Of a stretch of 64,000 nt of DNA, positions 45,564-57,916 are shown one piece after another; the stretch's first letter is position 1, and the number at the start of each line of letters is the position of its first letter. Below the pieces are notes generated by a model. It did not search any database, was not told the DNA's origin, and worked only from the letters and a program-made list of their open reading frames with translations. The DNA comes from Aculops lycopersici. Taxonomy: Eukaryota > Arthropoda > Arachnida > Trombidiformes > Eriophyidae. Where the stretch lies: the NCBI GenBank assembly GCA_015350385.1, contig WNKI01000003.1, positions 1,893,730-1,957,729 of the forward strand, read 5' to 3'. A program made the position numbers and the translations under genes.

Positions 45564-46861
45564 CTGGGACTCTCACTCTAAAATTTCATTGCATCGCTGG
45601 CTTGTTGACGGTCATGTCGTTGTTGTTGTCGTGGTCGACTTATAATTATTGAAGCTAGCGAGATGTTTATTCGAAACTCTGAGCATTATGTAGATTAGCA
45701 ACATCAAGATCATGGTTAGAGTACAGCTCGCGCAAAGCTAATCACTAAGAAGACCACGATAAAAACAACAACAACAACAACCACCACCACCACCACCACC
45801 ACAACAGCAACGACCACCAGAGCAACCGTCACAAGCCCGCAACTCTTGACCGAAGCCAGAGGTAGAAAATTTTTGATCCAATGCGTCGCTTGAATCACTT
45901 ATGGTGATTTGGAGTTGCGCGCGCAATAATTATCTAGCAGCGATGCAACGAAGACGACGACGACAACAACAACAAGTTTATGAGTTCATTTGATGATACT
46001 TTCGGTGCACCTCAAGTGAATGGGATTGCTGCATGACTCCAGCTAACTGGTGGTTGTCGCGTAAACTGCAGCTTGGCAGACGGTGCCAGCGCCGCAACCA
46101 CCACCACTGCAACAACCAAAAGCGCAACAACAACATCAACAATAACCAGTGAACGCTAAGTTAACCTCTTGGCCATGAACAACAACAGCAGCAGCAGCAG
46201 CATAAAATCTCCTCTCCAAGATCTCGGTCTGGGCTTCTGCTCCAGCTGCCACAGGCGGCGGCGCCGTTTGCTGCTAGCGCCAGCCCAACTGCTGCCATCC
46301 TGATCATAGATGATTCACGACCAAGTGGTTGTTGTTGTTGTGGTCGTCTTCGTAGAGTTTAGTCGCTTACTTTTTGGAGAGTGGGGGAAACCACCGGCAG
46401 TTAGCTAGAGGCTAAAGCTCGTGCCACCTCCCTCTCCTCTGGTGGCTTCACTTGCGGCCAGTGGCGCGAGTGTTGCGCTAGCGACGCAACAAGTGGCCGC
46501 AGAGAGCGCGCGCTAGCTCGCGACCTCACGCTGCCGACCCCCGAGCGAGCAGATGAACTCTAGGCTCGACTGGGGGAAGTTTGCGCAATTTAAACACAAG
46601 TGCCGATAGTTACTGACATTGGATTCTAGATTTCATTAGACAACCAAAGGCGGCACAGAGTTCATTTGCTCGCGGATCGAGAAAATCATGATCATCAGGG
46701 CGGGGTGTTGCGCTACGTTCAGCAGACGAAGACGTCGACGACACTTGTTGCTGCAGCAGGAGCAGCCGGCTCGTTGGCGCCGCCGCCGACTAGATGAGAC
46801 AGAAGCGCATCTGTTCCCTTTGGCGGCCAGCTACTACTTAGTTGCAACTTGCAACGGACAC

Positions 46862-46874
46862 CAACACCAACACC

Positions 46875-46935
<61 letters not shown>

Positions 46936-46950
46936 GCAACAGCATCAACA
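46862..46950. repeat. (CAA)n microsatellite
   Basis: CCAACA units pass into about 22 CAA units and then CAG/CAT variants; the frame encoding poly-Gln is not otherwise gene-like. The word CAACAAGTGG follows directly. Confidence 0.95.
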
Positions 46951-47338
46951 ACAAGTGGTTGCCCAGTGATCGCTTTGCGCGATAAGTAACTGGTTGCGTT
47001 GCCGCTAGTGTCGCTCTGGTTGCCGCGCTCGATGATCTAGAATCGAGAAGAATTATCCTGATTTCAGAGAAAATATAATCATCTTGCTGAATAAATTGTT
47101 CGATTTGATTATATCATTGTAATCAATTGAGTATTATAATTTACTGGTGGAGAAGTTTACTTTTATGGCCTTGGTAAAGGTGGCGAGACTCAGATGAATG
47201 CTGATAGGTCGAGGATGATTACGGTCGAGATGATCACCGGACAATCAATTACAAGGTATCGTTTCATTTCATCTCACAGAGAATCACCCTTCCCATAGAA
47301 TAAACTTAATTACACTACTATTACAACACTCTTGTCTC

Positions 47339-50300
47339 TCACTTGCCGTTTAGAAGTTGAAGTCTTTTCGAATTGAGAAGCCGAAGATGATGAAAAGGCG
47401 CCAACTTTTGTGTCGCATCCTCTTTCTCTGCAACGCAACAAGTGGTCGCAGTCTGGTCGCAGTGGTGGAGACTCTGTTGCCTTTGCTTAAGCTGACCTCG
47501 TGTGGCGTCGTCGTTGCCGTCCTCATCTTGATTATTTTCGGTATTTCCATTGGAACTGACCTTTGCTCTGTCTTCGAAATCTATGACTAAAACTGTCTTC
47601 AGGTCGCCATTACAGGTGGCGCCTTTTTTACTCCTCCTCTTGGCGCCACTTTCTGTGAAATTGAAACCGTGGGATTCCACATCCAAGTAACGAATCTTAT
47701 CACTTCCCTCGCTACTACTGTTGCCACTATTACTACTACTGCTACAATAAATCTTATCTTCAATTTCCACTTCCCCTTCCACTTGTTGCTGCTCCTCCTC
47801 CTCTTGGTGTCGGTGGAGCAATATATTGGAACCAGACTCTATGCTAGTCTTTGGCTGGCTCATGATCGAGGTTTCGAAAGTGTCACAACTCGTTGAGTTT
47901 GACTGGTGCCGTGCGTTACGGTACTCAGAACCACACGCTGCTCTGCTGAATCGGTACCCGCCGTTGCTAGTTACAGTGTTGTTGTTGTTGCTGCTGCCAC
48001 TAGCACTAATCTCTGATCTAATTAAATTGGCTTCAGCTTTTGGTTTCACCGGCCAACAGATTAGCCAGTCGGAGGCCGGAAATGGCGAGCGCCTATGGAC
48101 ACCTGTTGCCATTAGTTGCCGTTGTTCCCTGAAACTAACATCACTTGCTCGCCTACCTGCCGAGGTGAGTCGCTCAACTTTGTTACAAATCGCCTCGAAT
48201 AACTTGAATATCCTAAATCTAAGGGATTTTTGTGCCGACAGAGTGTATACAATGGGATTTAGAGCACTATTTATGGGAATAATAAATACCACCAGCCAAC
48301 CGTAGATGGAATATGAGATGCGAATGTCGAATAAAGCAACCACCTTGATCACTACAATTGGAAGCCAACATGAACAATCGGTCACAACGATAAAGAAGAA
48401 TCTTAAAGCTAGAATTGCATCCTCCTTCTTGCGTAACGTATCGAACCAGGTGAGAGGGCCACTTGACTTTCGGTTTGCCATCACAATGTAATACATGTGC
48501 AGGTACAGAGCAATCATAATGAGCACAGCAAAGAAGTTAATAAACAAGTAGACGAAAGCCGAGTATTCGTAGCCGGTTGCATATGGATTGTCAATATGCA
48601 AGGGCAGGCATAATCCATTGGTTGCGTAATAATCCGAACTATGACCTAAAATCATGCCCCTGAGCAGCGGATATGAGGCAATGGCAAAGCTAATTAGCCA
48701 GGCGATCAGTACATATACCATTGCCATTTGCGCCTGTTGATCCTCGTCGATTTGTTTCATTGATCTAAAGCTGCGATAACGATCAATGGTTATAATGGTC
48801 AATATAAAGACGCTCAGTTCACTTGAGAGGATAGCAAGGAATCCAATCGCAGTACATTTCCACGAGTTGATCCATTCAATTGCGTGGTCGCCAAAATTTT
48901 GATTGTCACTACGCAACGCCCAATCCTGGTAACCAATTGTGCACAGGTAAATTCCCATCATTAAGTCAGCGATGGCCAAGTTTCTAACAAATAGTGAGGA
49001 AAGTCGATCCTCCTTCGACGAAATGGTTCGCCACACAAAGACAAACACATTTCCAAATAGACAAACCAAGGCTACAATTCTAACTGTATACTTCAATATG
49101 GGAACAGCCAATAGCTCGCTTGAATTCGATAGCCCATCCGTGTGGGGATAGCAAACTTTTGCTTGTGGCGCATAGAGACAGTAGCCAAATTTTGAGAAAT
49201 AAATAAAATCCAATTGGGTCAAGTAGGTAAAGGTTCCAAGTTCCATGTGTTTAAATACAACGTTTGTTAAATTTAATGAGCGCATTTGAATAATCTCACG
49301 GAATGCATCAACAGGTAGCGGCTCAAGGGGATTGTTGCCCAGGTGAAGTTGTTGTATGTTAAGCTTATCAAAGAATGTTAATCTATTGATATACTTGATC
49401 TTATTGTTACTCAAATTCAATTCCTCCAAATCATAATTCCAATTAAAACTTCCATCCTCAATAAACTCAATTTCATTGTTACTTAATGAGAGCCAAAATA
49501 GTGAGCTCATATTCGAGAACCAATGCGATTTTATGTAGGAAATTTTGTTATGATCCAATGTAAGCTCGCGAAGTATTTGACAATGATTGAATTGAGTCTC
49601 ATTGGGAAGCATTATCTCATTATCAGTTAGATAAAGTTTGATAATATTAGGAGTGTGAATTAATATTCGCGAATCGAATGTTTTTAACCGATTTGAATCT
49701 AATTGAAGTTGAATTAAATTATCCAAACCCTCCAAGGCATTCAAGTCGATATTTTCGATTCGATTGCTTTGCAGATAAACATTTGCTAAATTGGGCGCCG
49801 ATTTGAATGTTCCATTTGATAGGTGAGTAATTTGATTTTCATATAAAACCAAAGAGGCCAACGAGTCTGGCCAGCGGACATTATCCAATGAGTTGATTAA
49901 ATTATTACCCATTCGAATCTTGTAAACGCTAGATTTTAGCGAGCCGAACATATGAGTCTTCATCAAATTTTCGCATATTATCACCTTTGGCTCATGATCG
50001 ACGCATGGGCAATTAAAATCGCGAAACTGCTCAAGAGTACAAGTCTCAGGTATAGCTAGCTCCTTGTCGTCCTCGTCTAGAGGCAGCGAGCCGCTTAGCG
50101 TCTGATTGCCGCCACTTGTGGATTGAGACAACGACTGTTGTTGTTGTTGTTGTTGCTGCTGCTGCTGCTGCTGTTGCTGCCGTTGCTCCTGCTCGCGTTG
50201 CAGAAGCCTCCTCTTTGCGGCTTTCTGAAGGATTTTCCTGTATATTGGCCCCGCGGCGCCGTTGCTGTCGTCTGTGTTGGTTGATGATAAGAGAAAAAGA

Positions 50301-50818
50301 GAAGATATTTAGTGTGATCATAATGATCAACTTAGTTAGCGTCGGTGTCAGTGTCAATGGCGTGTTGTGTTATGTCGTGTGATAGGGCTTCCTTATGAAG
50401 AGGCGGCTAGGTGACGGTCAAAGGGCAACGCACACGATGGATGGAGCGGGATAATATAATTGCAAATGATCGAGCGAATGAGAGAAAGAGGGGAAATGTC
50501 ACAGGTTCAAGGTGGTTGTTGCTGTAGAGCGACGCGTGGCGCGCGATGTCATCGACGTCGTCGTCGTTGTCATTGGTGCCACTTGTTGGAGACTCGTAGT
50601 CGGCAGTGTATAAATATAACTTGTTAGTGGGAGAAATCATAATTTTGCCCGCCAATTTTCCCTCTTGCTATTTAGATGACACTGACATTGTGATCACAAT
50701 TCTGATCTTGGACAAGTTCAACGTCAGCCACGAATGATAACGCTTAAGGCGGCATGGCAGCAATGTAGTGGTAGCAGTGGTAATCATGGTCGTCGAAGTG
50801 TTAGTTGTAGTAGTAGTA

Positions 50819-50875
<57 letters not shown>

Positions 50876-51581
50876 TTCGTCTTCGTCTTAGTCGTCTTGG
50901 TCGACAACGACGCATTGATGATGATGAGGCTATTGATAAAGAAGGAGCAACAAGTAGATACATTCTCTGTAACCTCAATCATCTTTGGCGCGCTCCCAAC
51001 GGCTAAGCTCACTTGTTGCCGCCGCCGTCATCGTCGTCGTGGTAACCTCAACCTCAAGCCACTTAAACTCTCTGTGAGCTAAGTGTCTCAACGGCGTGGC
51101 CAGATAGTTGGATTGGCAATGGCGGCGGCCGTGGAAAAGAAGCAAACTTTTGGCAAGCCAGTTGGCCGGCTAGCTAGTTAGCTTAACAAAAAGATTAGCA
51201 GCGACAAGAAAGCGGAATCTGCTCCTCTCTCCTACTCGTCTACTCTGAATGGGAGAGGGCGGAATAGAGAGTGAATGTGACGACTTTAACAGGCCAGTGC
51301 CAGGCGAGCCGATTGGTCGGTAGTGGTGGTAGCTCATACTTACAGCAATGACTGTCGCGCTCGTCGGATCGATCGGGACAGTCGGCGACTTCGTCGCAAT
51401 TGTGCCGTTGCTCGATGCAGATATCCGGACAAGATTGGCACGGAAATGTGGCCCTGGGACAATGACCTTTTCTCGTGGTGGTTGTCGGTTGGTGCGGTGG
51501 TTTATCACAGGAGCACGCGTTTAGCCAGTGGTTGTTGTGATGCGATTGACAAGTGGTTGGGAATTCCATTGAAAGCTCCAT
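47339..51581 (-). CDS. Relaxin-receptor-like LGR (LDLa + leucine-rich repeats + 7TM GPCR)
   Basis: G-protein-coupled receptor for insulin/relaxin-like peptides, of the RXFP / Drosophila Lgr3-Lgr4 class. Two exons are joined by phase: 51581-51344 (ATG; donor TGCT|gtaagt) and 50271-47339 (acceptor aacacag|AC), about 1,056 residues. Exon 1 carries an LDL-receptor class A module (about 41-79: CPRATFPC, CIEQRHNCDEVADCPDRSDE, final C) with the calcium-binding DC-x-D-x-SDE motif and one extra cysteine. Exon 2 starts with a poly-Gln linker, a cysteine cap (CTLEQFRDFNCPCVDHEP), about ten leucine-rich repeats, then a rhodopsin-type 7TM region with NLAIADLMMGIYL, SWKCTAIGFLA, ITIDRY (DRY) and NSALNPIVYTL (NPxxY-type). 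The long tail is Ser-rich. No signal peptide precedes the LDLa module, so an extra 5' exon may exist. Confidence 0.9.
50806..50890. repeat. (GTA)n then (CGT)n microsatellite in the LGR intron
   Basis: Trinucleotide repeats sit inside the intron separating the LDLa exon from the main exon; long frames of poly-Arg, poly-Val or poly-Thr here are artefacts. Confidence 0.93.
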
Positions 51582-52470
51582 TCCAAGGGAGAGATAAAGT
51601 GATATGATGAGTTAGTGGTGGTGGTTTTGATTATCTAGTGTCAAGAGGAGAGTCAAAATCAATCAATAGATCAAATTCCAATTGTGAGAAGTCAAATTTG
51701 GAAGCTGGCCTCATGAATAGAACGAAACTGCTGATTAGCCGTCGAGCGGCTTCATCGAAAACTAATTTGCTCCACTTTTGCGCCGACCAAAGCTGATCAA
51801 ATGGAATTTAAGTCAATGCTCTGCTCACTTCCGGTTGCCCTGCCGCATCGCGCTTTGTTCGCTTGCAAGCCGCGATATGGCTTCCTGCGATCTAAGCGCG
51901 AACGCGTAACTTCCGGTTTGTATGTACAGGTCGCTATCAGAGTGATCGAGAGAAGCTCGCTGAGTTCGAGAAGCGAATCGTAAGCTGGCGTAGTCGTCGT
52001 CGTCGTCGACGGGGCAATATAAAGAAACTTGAACCCTTTGATCACATGAACAAGTGGGAGTGGTCGTTGTAGTCAATTGATTGGCCAACTAGTATCTAGT
52101 AACTGGCATCTAGTAACTAGTTTGTTGGTTTTCCACTTGAACCAACAATCGCAGCTTCTATTCAGCGTAGCCAACGACACCGACAACGACGAGCTCTACG
52201 TCAATTGGTCTTGGTGGTGGTTGTAGCGGTGGTTTGTTTGCGTTGCGGTTTGACATGACGCGAGGCGCGCAAGTGTATGAGTGTGTGCCACGCCATTTGA
52301 GGGCTCAATGGTTTAGTCAACTCCCGAGATTCTCGAACTGTTTGTTGGTGTGCTATGTGATAACTCGAACGAAACGAAGGGGGGAGGAAAGCGATTGGAT
52401 GAATGAGAGTAGAAGCGAGAGGGCGTGCAAAATGGGGAGCAGAGAAGCCAATCGACGATCGATCACGAAG

Positions 52471-52492
52471 TCGCTCGCTCGCTCGCTCGCTC
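52471..52492. repeat. (CTCG)n short tandem repeat
   Basis: About five units of CGCT/CTCG. Confidence 0.85.
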
Positions 52493-52803
52493 ACTTATGT
52501 CTGTCTAGTCGCATCAACTGGATATCGGATATCCAATTGGCTACGGTGGTTGTGGTAATAATAATAATAATGCACTACACTGGGCGCGGGCCAGTGATTT
52601 GTAGGTCCATTGTACAGTAATGCAATGCAACGAGCGGACCCGAGCCACTTAATTGGCACTCGCGCGTTGGATATAATATTATATTATATAATTTAACATA
52701 ATACAACATAATTGGCCGCCCATCAGCATTGAGCGTCGTTGTTGTTGTTTCAAAGCAACCAACTAAAAGCTGCATAAACGAAAGTTTGCAACCAGAGCTG
52801 GCG

Positions 52804-52831
52804 AGAGTTCAACTTCCGGAAGTTGAACTCT
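52804..52831. repeat. Perfect 28-bp palindrome
   Basis: Each half reads AGAGTTCAACTTCC, giving a centre TTCCGGAA with no spacer. The centre contains TTCnnGAA, a pair of inverted heat-shock-element units and also an ETS-like core. The outer parts are inverted AGTTCA, a nuclear-receptor-like half site. Confidence 0.93.
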
Positions 52832-54467
52832 GCAACTTGGTCAACGGGGAACTGTTCGGTCAAAAAGTCAAGATCACACACTAAACTCTGAGGCCAAAAT
52901 TAAGGGGGTCATTCAAATTTTGTGGTTTCCTCTGGCTCGAGAGTTTGATTTGAAAATTTTGAACTCTGAGCGCGAGGGGAAAAGAAAGAGAGAGTCACGT
53001 CCGCCGTCACGGCTTTAGGTGGTCAGTCGTGTCGCTAGGCGCCCCATCGAGCGCGTGACCAACTAAAGCTCGCGAACTTGGCCACCATGATGTGTGTGTG
53101 TGTTTAAAGTTTTTCTCACTGAAGCTGACCGGAAGTTTGCGCGTCAAATCCCAATGGAGCGATAAATATCTCGCTTGATACACTCGGAGATGAAGCAAGT
53201 GTTGAGTGTGTTAGCAACAGAGAAAGTCGAGTTAAAGGGTGACTTGGAGTTGGAAACAATGAGATGGGTGGCTTGATTGTGGTGCCAACTCATAAATGGC
53301 GCTCCACTTTTCTCTCGAACAATCCGATGGCCAAGCAGTTCATTCATCTCTACTAGCTTCTAGATGGCCACTTCGACGGGCATAACTGTGAGCACTCGTT
53401 GGGCTCGCTAGCAGCAGGCGAACGAACGCAAGGCGATTGTTCTTATGTAACTCGGCAACTGAGCAGTGAGATACATGTCGAAATGGCAACAACCACCGAG
53501 TGCTCAGTGGCCGTACAGCCGGCTATGACATGACCCTTGCCTCTTGCCTCTGCTCTGTGCCTTGCAGCCAAGTGATTGCACAATCGAGAGCTGTACCGGC
53601 TATGCAGACAAGTGGTTGTCGTGGAGTGGTCGTCGGTCTCGATGTGGTTGTTGTCGTTGGCGACGACGAATGTGACCACGATGGCGACGTAGGCAGCTTA
53701 TTGGTTTTTTGTGGCGCAAATGACCGGCGACGTCGAGACTCTCGAGGGGTCGTCGTTAATTTCATCTTCATCTTCCTCTTCCTTCTCTTCTTGTTCTTTA
53801 TTATCTCGTCTTCTTCGTTCTCTTCGTTGCCAAAGACAATTTTCGTGCACTTGCCCTTTTCGCTCAACTTTTGCGCCGCAGACCATCATCATTCGCGATT
53901 CATCAAGCGCAACTAAGCTAGACAACAAAAAGCCTACCAACTAGCTAACTAATTTGCGCTCACATCACATGTATTATCGCATGTTTTGTTTGCCTTGCAA
54001 CAAAACTACTACCTCTCTATTCTTCTCTCCTGCCCACTGATTGCGTCGTCGATTTTGGCCACCCAGAAGAAGCAAGAAAGCCACAATAGACGATAGGCGA
54101 GCGAGTGCAGCCAAGAAAAGATGATGATCATGCTAGAATCTCTCACCCTTGGCGCGACCTGAGCGAGCAAATCGTGGTCGTTTTGTCGCACAACTTTTGA
54201 TGGTCTTCGATGCCCGCGATAAACCTCAACGAAGACCCACGGCGACCACGAAGACGAGAACCGCGATTGAGTCGCGATAGATAGATAGAGAGATTGAGAT
54301 GGAGACAGAAGAAAGCTAAACAATGCGCCGAGAGTTGAACGCGAGGCTAATGACCTCGAACATAGAAGCTATGTGAATTCGACGAGAACAACAGAGACAT
54401 GGATACAAAAAGTTGAAGAGAAGAAAAGGAAAAGTTGCGACTCTTTCATGAAGTGTCATTTCTTCTA

Positions 54468-54511
54468 CATGTTCATGTTCATGTTCATGTTCACGTTCAC
54501 GTTCGCGTTCA
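54468..54511. repeat. Hexamer tandem repeat CATGTT/CACGTT
   Basis: About seven hexamers that drift from CATGTT to CACGTT to CGCGTT. Confidence 0.9.
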
Positions 54512-54810
54512 GCATGATGACACAAGAGAGCGAGCAGCAGTAGCAACAATAGTGGCAATAGTAGCGATAGAAGTCACCGCAAAGAGGTCGACTGCTCATC
54601 TTAATTGCTCTCTTGAATTGATTGTTCTGTTCACTAACCAACTCCAAATCAGTCAATTAATAATTAAGATGATGAACATGATGATGACGAGTATCATGCT
54701 GAGCTTGGCGAGTCAATTAACTAACATAGAGGAAGAGTCAATCAAAGAATATAAATCAGTTACTTTAGCATGCAGTTGATTACATTAATGAACTCAATAT
54801 GAAACTTACC

Positions 54811-55773
54811 GTTCTCGTCCGCAAGCGTCAAGTTGGCCAACTGCGCGTACTTGGCGCAAGTGAGCACTGTGATCTGTGTGGCTGGTGTAGATAATATTGT
54901 TGTGGCTGCTGCTGCTGCTGCCGCGGACGCCGCCGCCGCCTCCGAATGCAAGGTGCTTGGTGATACTGTGGTGGTGGTCGCGGCTGTTGCTATTGTTGTT
55001 GCGCTTATGTTGCCCATCGACTCGCTCACAGTTGATAGGGACCCGTTTAAACTTAGTTGTTGTTGCTGTAGCTGCAATATGATCAATTGGAGCTGCTGTT
55101 GGTGTTGAATTTTCAATTGCAACTCCTGAGAATAGGTCGATGGCACAACAATCAATTGCTTATTAGGGCCCGTCAAGTGACGCACTCGAGACAATGGACT
55201 CTGCCGCTGACTAGTGGTTCCGCCGCCGCCGCCGCTACCGCGACTCATTGAATACAGGTCGTCGTCGTCGCTGGTGTCAGTGTTGGCCAGTCGAATCATT
55301 AACAATGGCAACGATAGGAATATTAAAATGAACAAGAGCACCATGATTAAACACCAATGAAGTCGGCCGCTCGACATTGACATCTTTGTTGCGTGTTGAC
55401 TTTTGCCTTGGTTATGCCTGTGCTTGTGGTTGTCGTTGTTCATCTTGTTAGTGTCGGAGGAACTTTGTTTTCCAATGCTATTGGGATAGCCGGTCAATAT
55501 TGACTGGCCATTTGTTTGTCGGTGGTTTTGTTGGTGATGGCGATGATTCAGTAAGAGCAGTGCATCAGGTGGCATGCTGCCGAGTTGGCTATCATCACAA
55601 GCTGCACCTGTAAACTCAACTAGTGTTTTGTTGCCACTCTTTTGTTGGCTCAGAGTATTCAAAGTCTTGCTTTCATCTTCTTGGTTCTGATTTGGTAAAA
55701 CTCGCTCTTGCTCATGAAAGTCCAGCGGTTGCACTGGACCAGCTGTCCTGACTCTTGTATTTGCGTTGGTCAT
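54811..55773 (-). CDS. Unrecognised type II membrane protein, first exon
   Basis: The first ATG is at 55773 (the frame opens upstream with TTG at 55788). The exon ends at a donor GAACG|gtaagt near 54810, so about 320 residues are seen and further exons must lie at lower coordinates. About 140 polar residues with His/Asn/Gln-rich stretches precede one transmembrane helix (WCLIMVLLFILIFLSLPLLMI), after which the chain continues with Asp4, Gly5, a Gln/Leu-rich coiled-coil-like stretch and poly-Ala/Thr. The last residues QITVLTCAKYAQLANLTLADE look like the beginning of an extracellular domain. The domain itself is not visible, so no function is offered. Confidence 0.6.
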
Positions 55774-55861
55774 TTCGAAGGAATCCAATTCAATTTAACT
55801 GACTGTCTGGCTAACTAAGATTAATTTAAACTCTCAAGTCTATCAACTCTCGGCGGATCAA

Positions 55862-55874
55862 GTTTATAAATAGG
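55862..55874 (-). promoter_or_regulatory. Probable TATA box of the type II membrane protein gene
   Basis: The minus strand reads CTATTTATAAACT about 90 bp before ATG 55773. Confidence 0.45.
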
Positions 55875-57755
55875 TAAGTATCGGCCACCAGTTCAGTAGG
55901 CCAAACTAACTAACTAACTATCTGTCCATTTAACTTGTCCAACTCTATTCTCGAACTCTCGATTGGTATGCGCATTCGCGCGCCCCACTCGACGCGAGCG
56001 CGTGCTAGAGAAAAACACATTGAAATTTAACACAAGAGGCCAACTAAACGCACACGCTACGCAGACTGAAAGCGGAACGCGCGCGCGCGCGACCCTACGC
56101 CAACAACGAGCTCGCCAACGGAATTGATAATCCGTTGCGCGCACCTCTCAATTCAGACTCACTTAATTTGCGTTCACCTCGAAGACGACTAGTCGAATCA
56201 ATTTAGCCAATCCTTTTTGCACGCGCTATCACCTGATTCGATTGCCTCTTTGAACCAGCGTCAACAAGTGTTTATGATGTGTTCAAATAGAAATAGATGA
56301 TAGGATGTGCAGAAGAATGTTCTCGCCTCTTGATCTCAATGCTCGCACTTTACTTCCACCTCGTAGACTCGCCGCTTTGTGATGGAAGTATCCGAGATAA
56401 CAGAAGATGATGCGTAATCATGAAATCATCTCTCAAGAAGCTCAAGTATCCTGAAACATCTACATCATCATCGTCATTGTATACGTTATTTGAGATTAGT
56501 GGCCAGCAGAGAGGAATGGCAACAACAACAAGTGAGATTTCCGGCCAACAAGTAGTTTTTGTCACTCATCTAAACTCCAACTCTCTAGTTCCAATTTGAT
56601 AACAGGACAAGGAGTCTAGTTCACCACTTGACTTGGCGAGAGTGCGAGAGTGAGAGAGAGAGAGAGAGAGAGAAGGAGAGGAGTTTAGCTTAGATTAGTC
56701 AAGTCGAGTCAAGTGTTTAACTTGAACTTTTTGCATTTCACGCTAACTCTCCGAAAGCCAGCGAGCAGAAAATAAGTGGGCAACTACAAATGACGATGTA
56801 TGATATTAATAACACAGACACACTGTTGCCAGAGTCGTCGATATACTAAGATGAGCTCATATTATGGCTAGCTCATCAAGCCACCGGAGTGGCTCATCCG
56901 CCATTCTGAAATCCACAAGTTGTCAACGCCGCTAGCGCCGCCGCCACCGTAACACTCTAGCCACAAGCTACTTCGCGCTCCAGTCAAGCCGCTCAAACCG
57001 CATGACATTCACACGTGTCCCATGGCTTCCTCCACTCATTCCTCAATCCCATCCTAACAAACACATGGCAAGCTTGTGAGTCAGAGCGCGCAAAGCGGCA
57101 ACAATCTTGGCAGCCGGCGGCTGGCGATTAGGTGAAAATTAGTTCAAGTGTAGAGTATAATCAGTGTTGGCCATAGAGCTTGTGTGAGGCTTGGAATTGA
57201 AGCCTCAGTTGGCCACCCAAGATGCACATGTGTCGAGATTTCACATAGGGTTCATGTGATCGGTTGCGGTGGTTGCTGTTGCAGTTGTGGTTGCGGTTGT
57301 AGTCGTCTTGGTTGTTGCAACAACTGACGTTGTTGTTTTAGTTTAGTAAGCTTAATTCAAATTAGTTGTAGTACACAAAGCCTCACAACTAATCAACATC
57401 TACCATTACTTGTCGCATTGGATTTGCATGTTTCTTGATCTTGGTCGCCCAGCTAGCGCGTCTGCTGCCTCGCCCACCAACCAGAAGCGGCGCCAGCCGA
57501 TCAGCTTGCCACGCTGATTATCTTGTATCTGGTTCCTTCTAATCATCACCAGCAACAACTGGCGTCAAGTTAACCCACAGAAGAGATCAGATCAAATCAG
57601 CTAACGCCGATTGAGATGATGGATCACAAGCGAGAGAAGAATCATAAGCTCACTTGTCGAGAGATATAATGCTGATCTTGAACAAGATTTGCGGTCGCCA
57701 CTTGCGTCGATTAACCAGCAAACAGCAGGCTGTTTGTTTTTGTTTTTGTACTCAC
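55875..57755. other. Intergenic or intronic stretch
   Basis: Contains a CG-dinucleotide run at about 56077-56092 and a GA microsatellite at 56652-56673. Further exons of the CUB-like gene could lie here but none was recognised. Confidence 0.35.
56652..56673. repeat. (GA)n microsatellite
   Basis: Eleven GA units. Confidence 0.93.
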
Positions 57756-57916
57756 ATCCAACCACAAATCCATCACACAAAAGAAGCCAACCAGCCGTAG
57801 AAACCCAACCATGAATTTCCTCATTCTTTCGACAAAATTTAGCCATGAACTTTGAGCTCTCGGTGGCGGGTGCAAGCGACTTGAAGGCTACTTCTCCGTC
57901 GGTTACTCGCCAACCT
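57756..57916 (-). CDS. Internal exon encoding part of a CUB-like domain
   Basis: A 161-nt segment bounded by a good acceptor (gattgcag|AGG) and donor (GGAT|gtgagt), entering in phase 2 and leaving in phase 1. The 53 whole codons read GWRVTDGEVAFKSLAPATES, then SKFMAKFCRKNEEIHGWVST and AGWLLLCDGFVVG. The order D-G, S-x-F-x-x-x-F-C, then small/hydrophobic 'S-x-x-W-L-L-L' and 'D-G-F' follows the second half of a CUB domain (DG...LxGxFCG...P...S..N.L.L.F.SD). Partner exons are not found; the upstream one may be in or beyond the gap at 58498-58722. The domain call rests on one exon. Confidence 0.4.

Larger units (their letters stand above)
45297..47338. other. Spacer between the cholinesterase-like gene and the LGR gene
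   Basis: Holds the likely promoter of the cholinesterase-like gene, CCA/CAA-type repeats (45764-45806, 46862-46950) and several CAACAAGTG copies (45407, 46487, 46742, 46949). No gene recognised; a long poly-Gln frame at 46688-46969 is produced by the CAA repeat. Confidence 0.45.
51582..54778. other. Spacer upstream of the LGR gene
   Basis: Many overlapping frames but none with a recognisable domain. The 3' exons of the type II membrane protein that starts at 55773 should lie here. Includes a CTCG-type run (52471-52492), a hexamer repeat (54468-54511) and the 28-bp palindrome at 52804-52831. Confidence 0.4.

Noticed and set aside
46688..46969. Poly-Gln open frame
   Set aside because: It follows the CAA microsatellite only; the rest of the frame has no domain or supporting signals.
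50668..51082. Poly-Thr, poly-Arg and poly-Val frames
   Set aside because: All derive from the trinucleotide repeat in the LGR intron.
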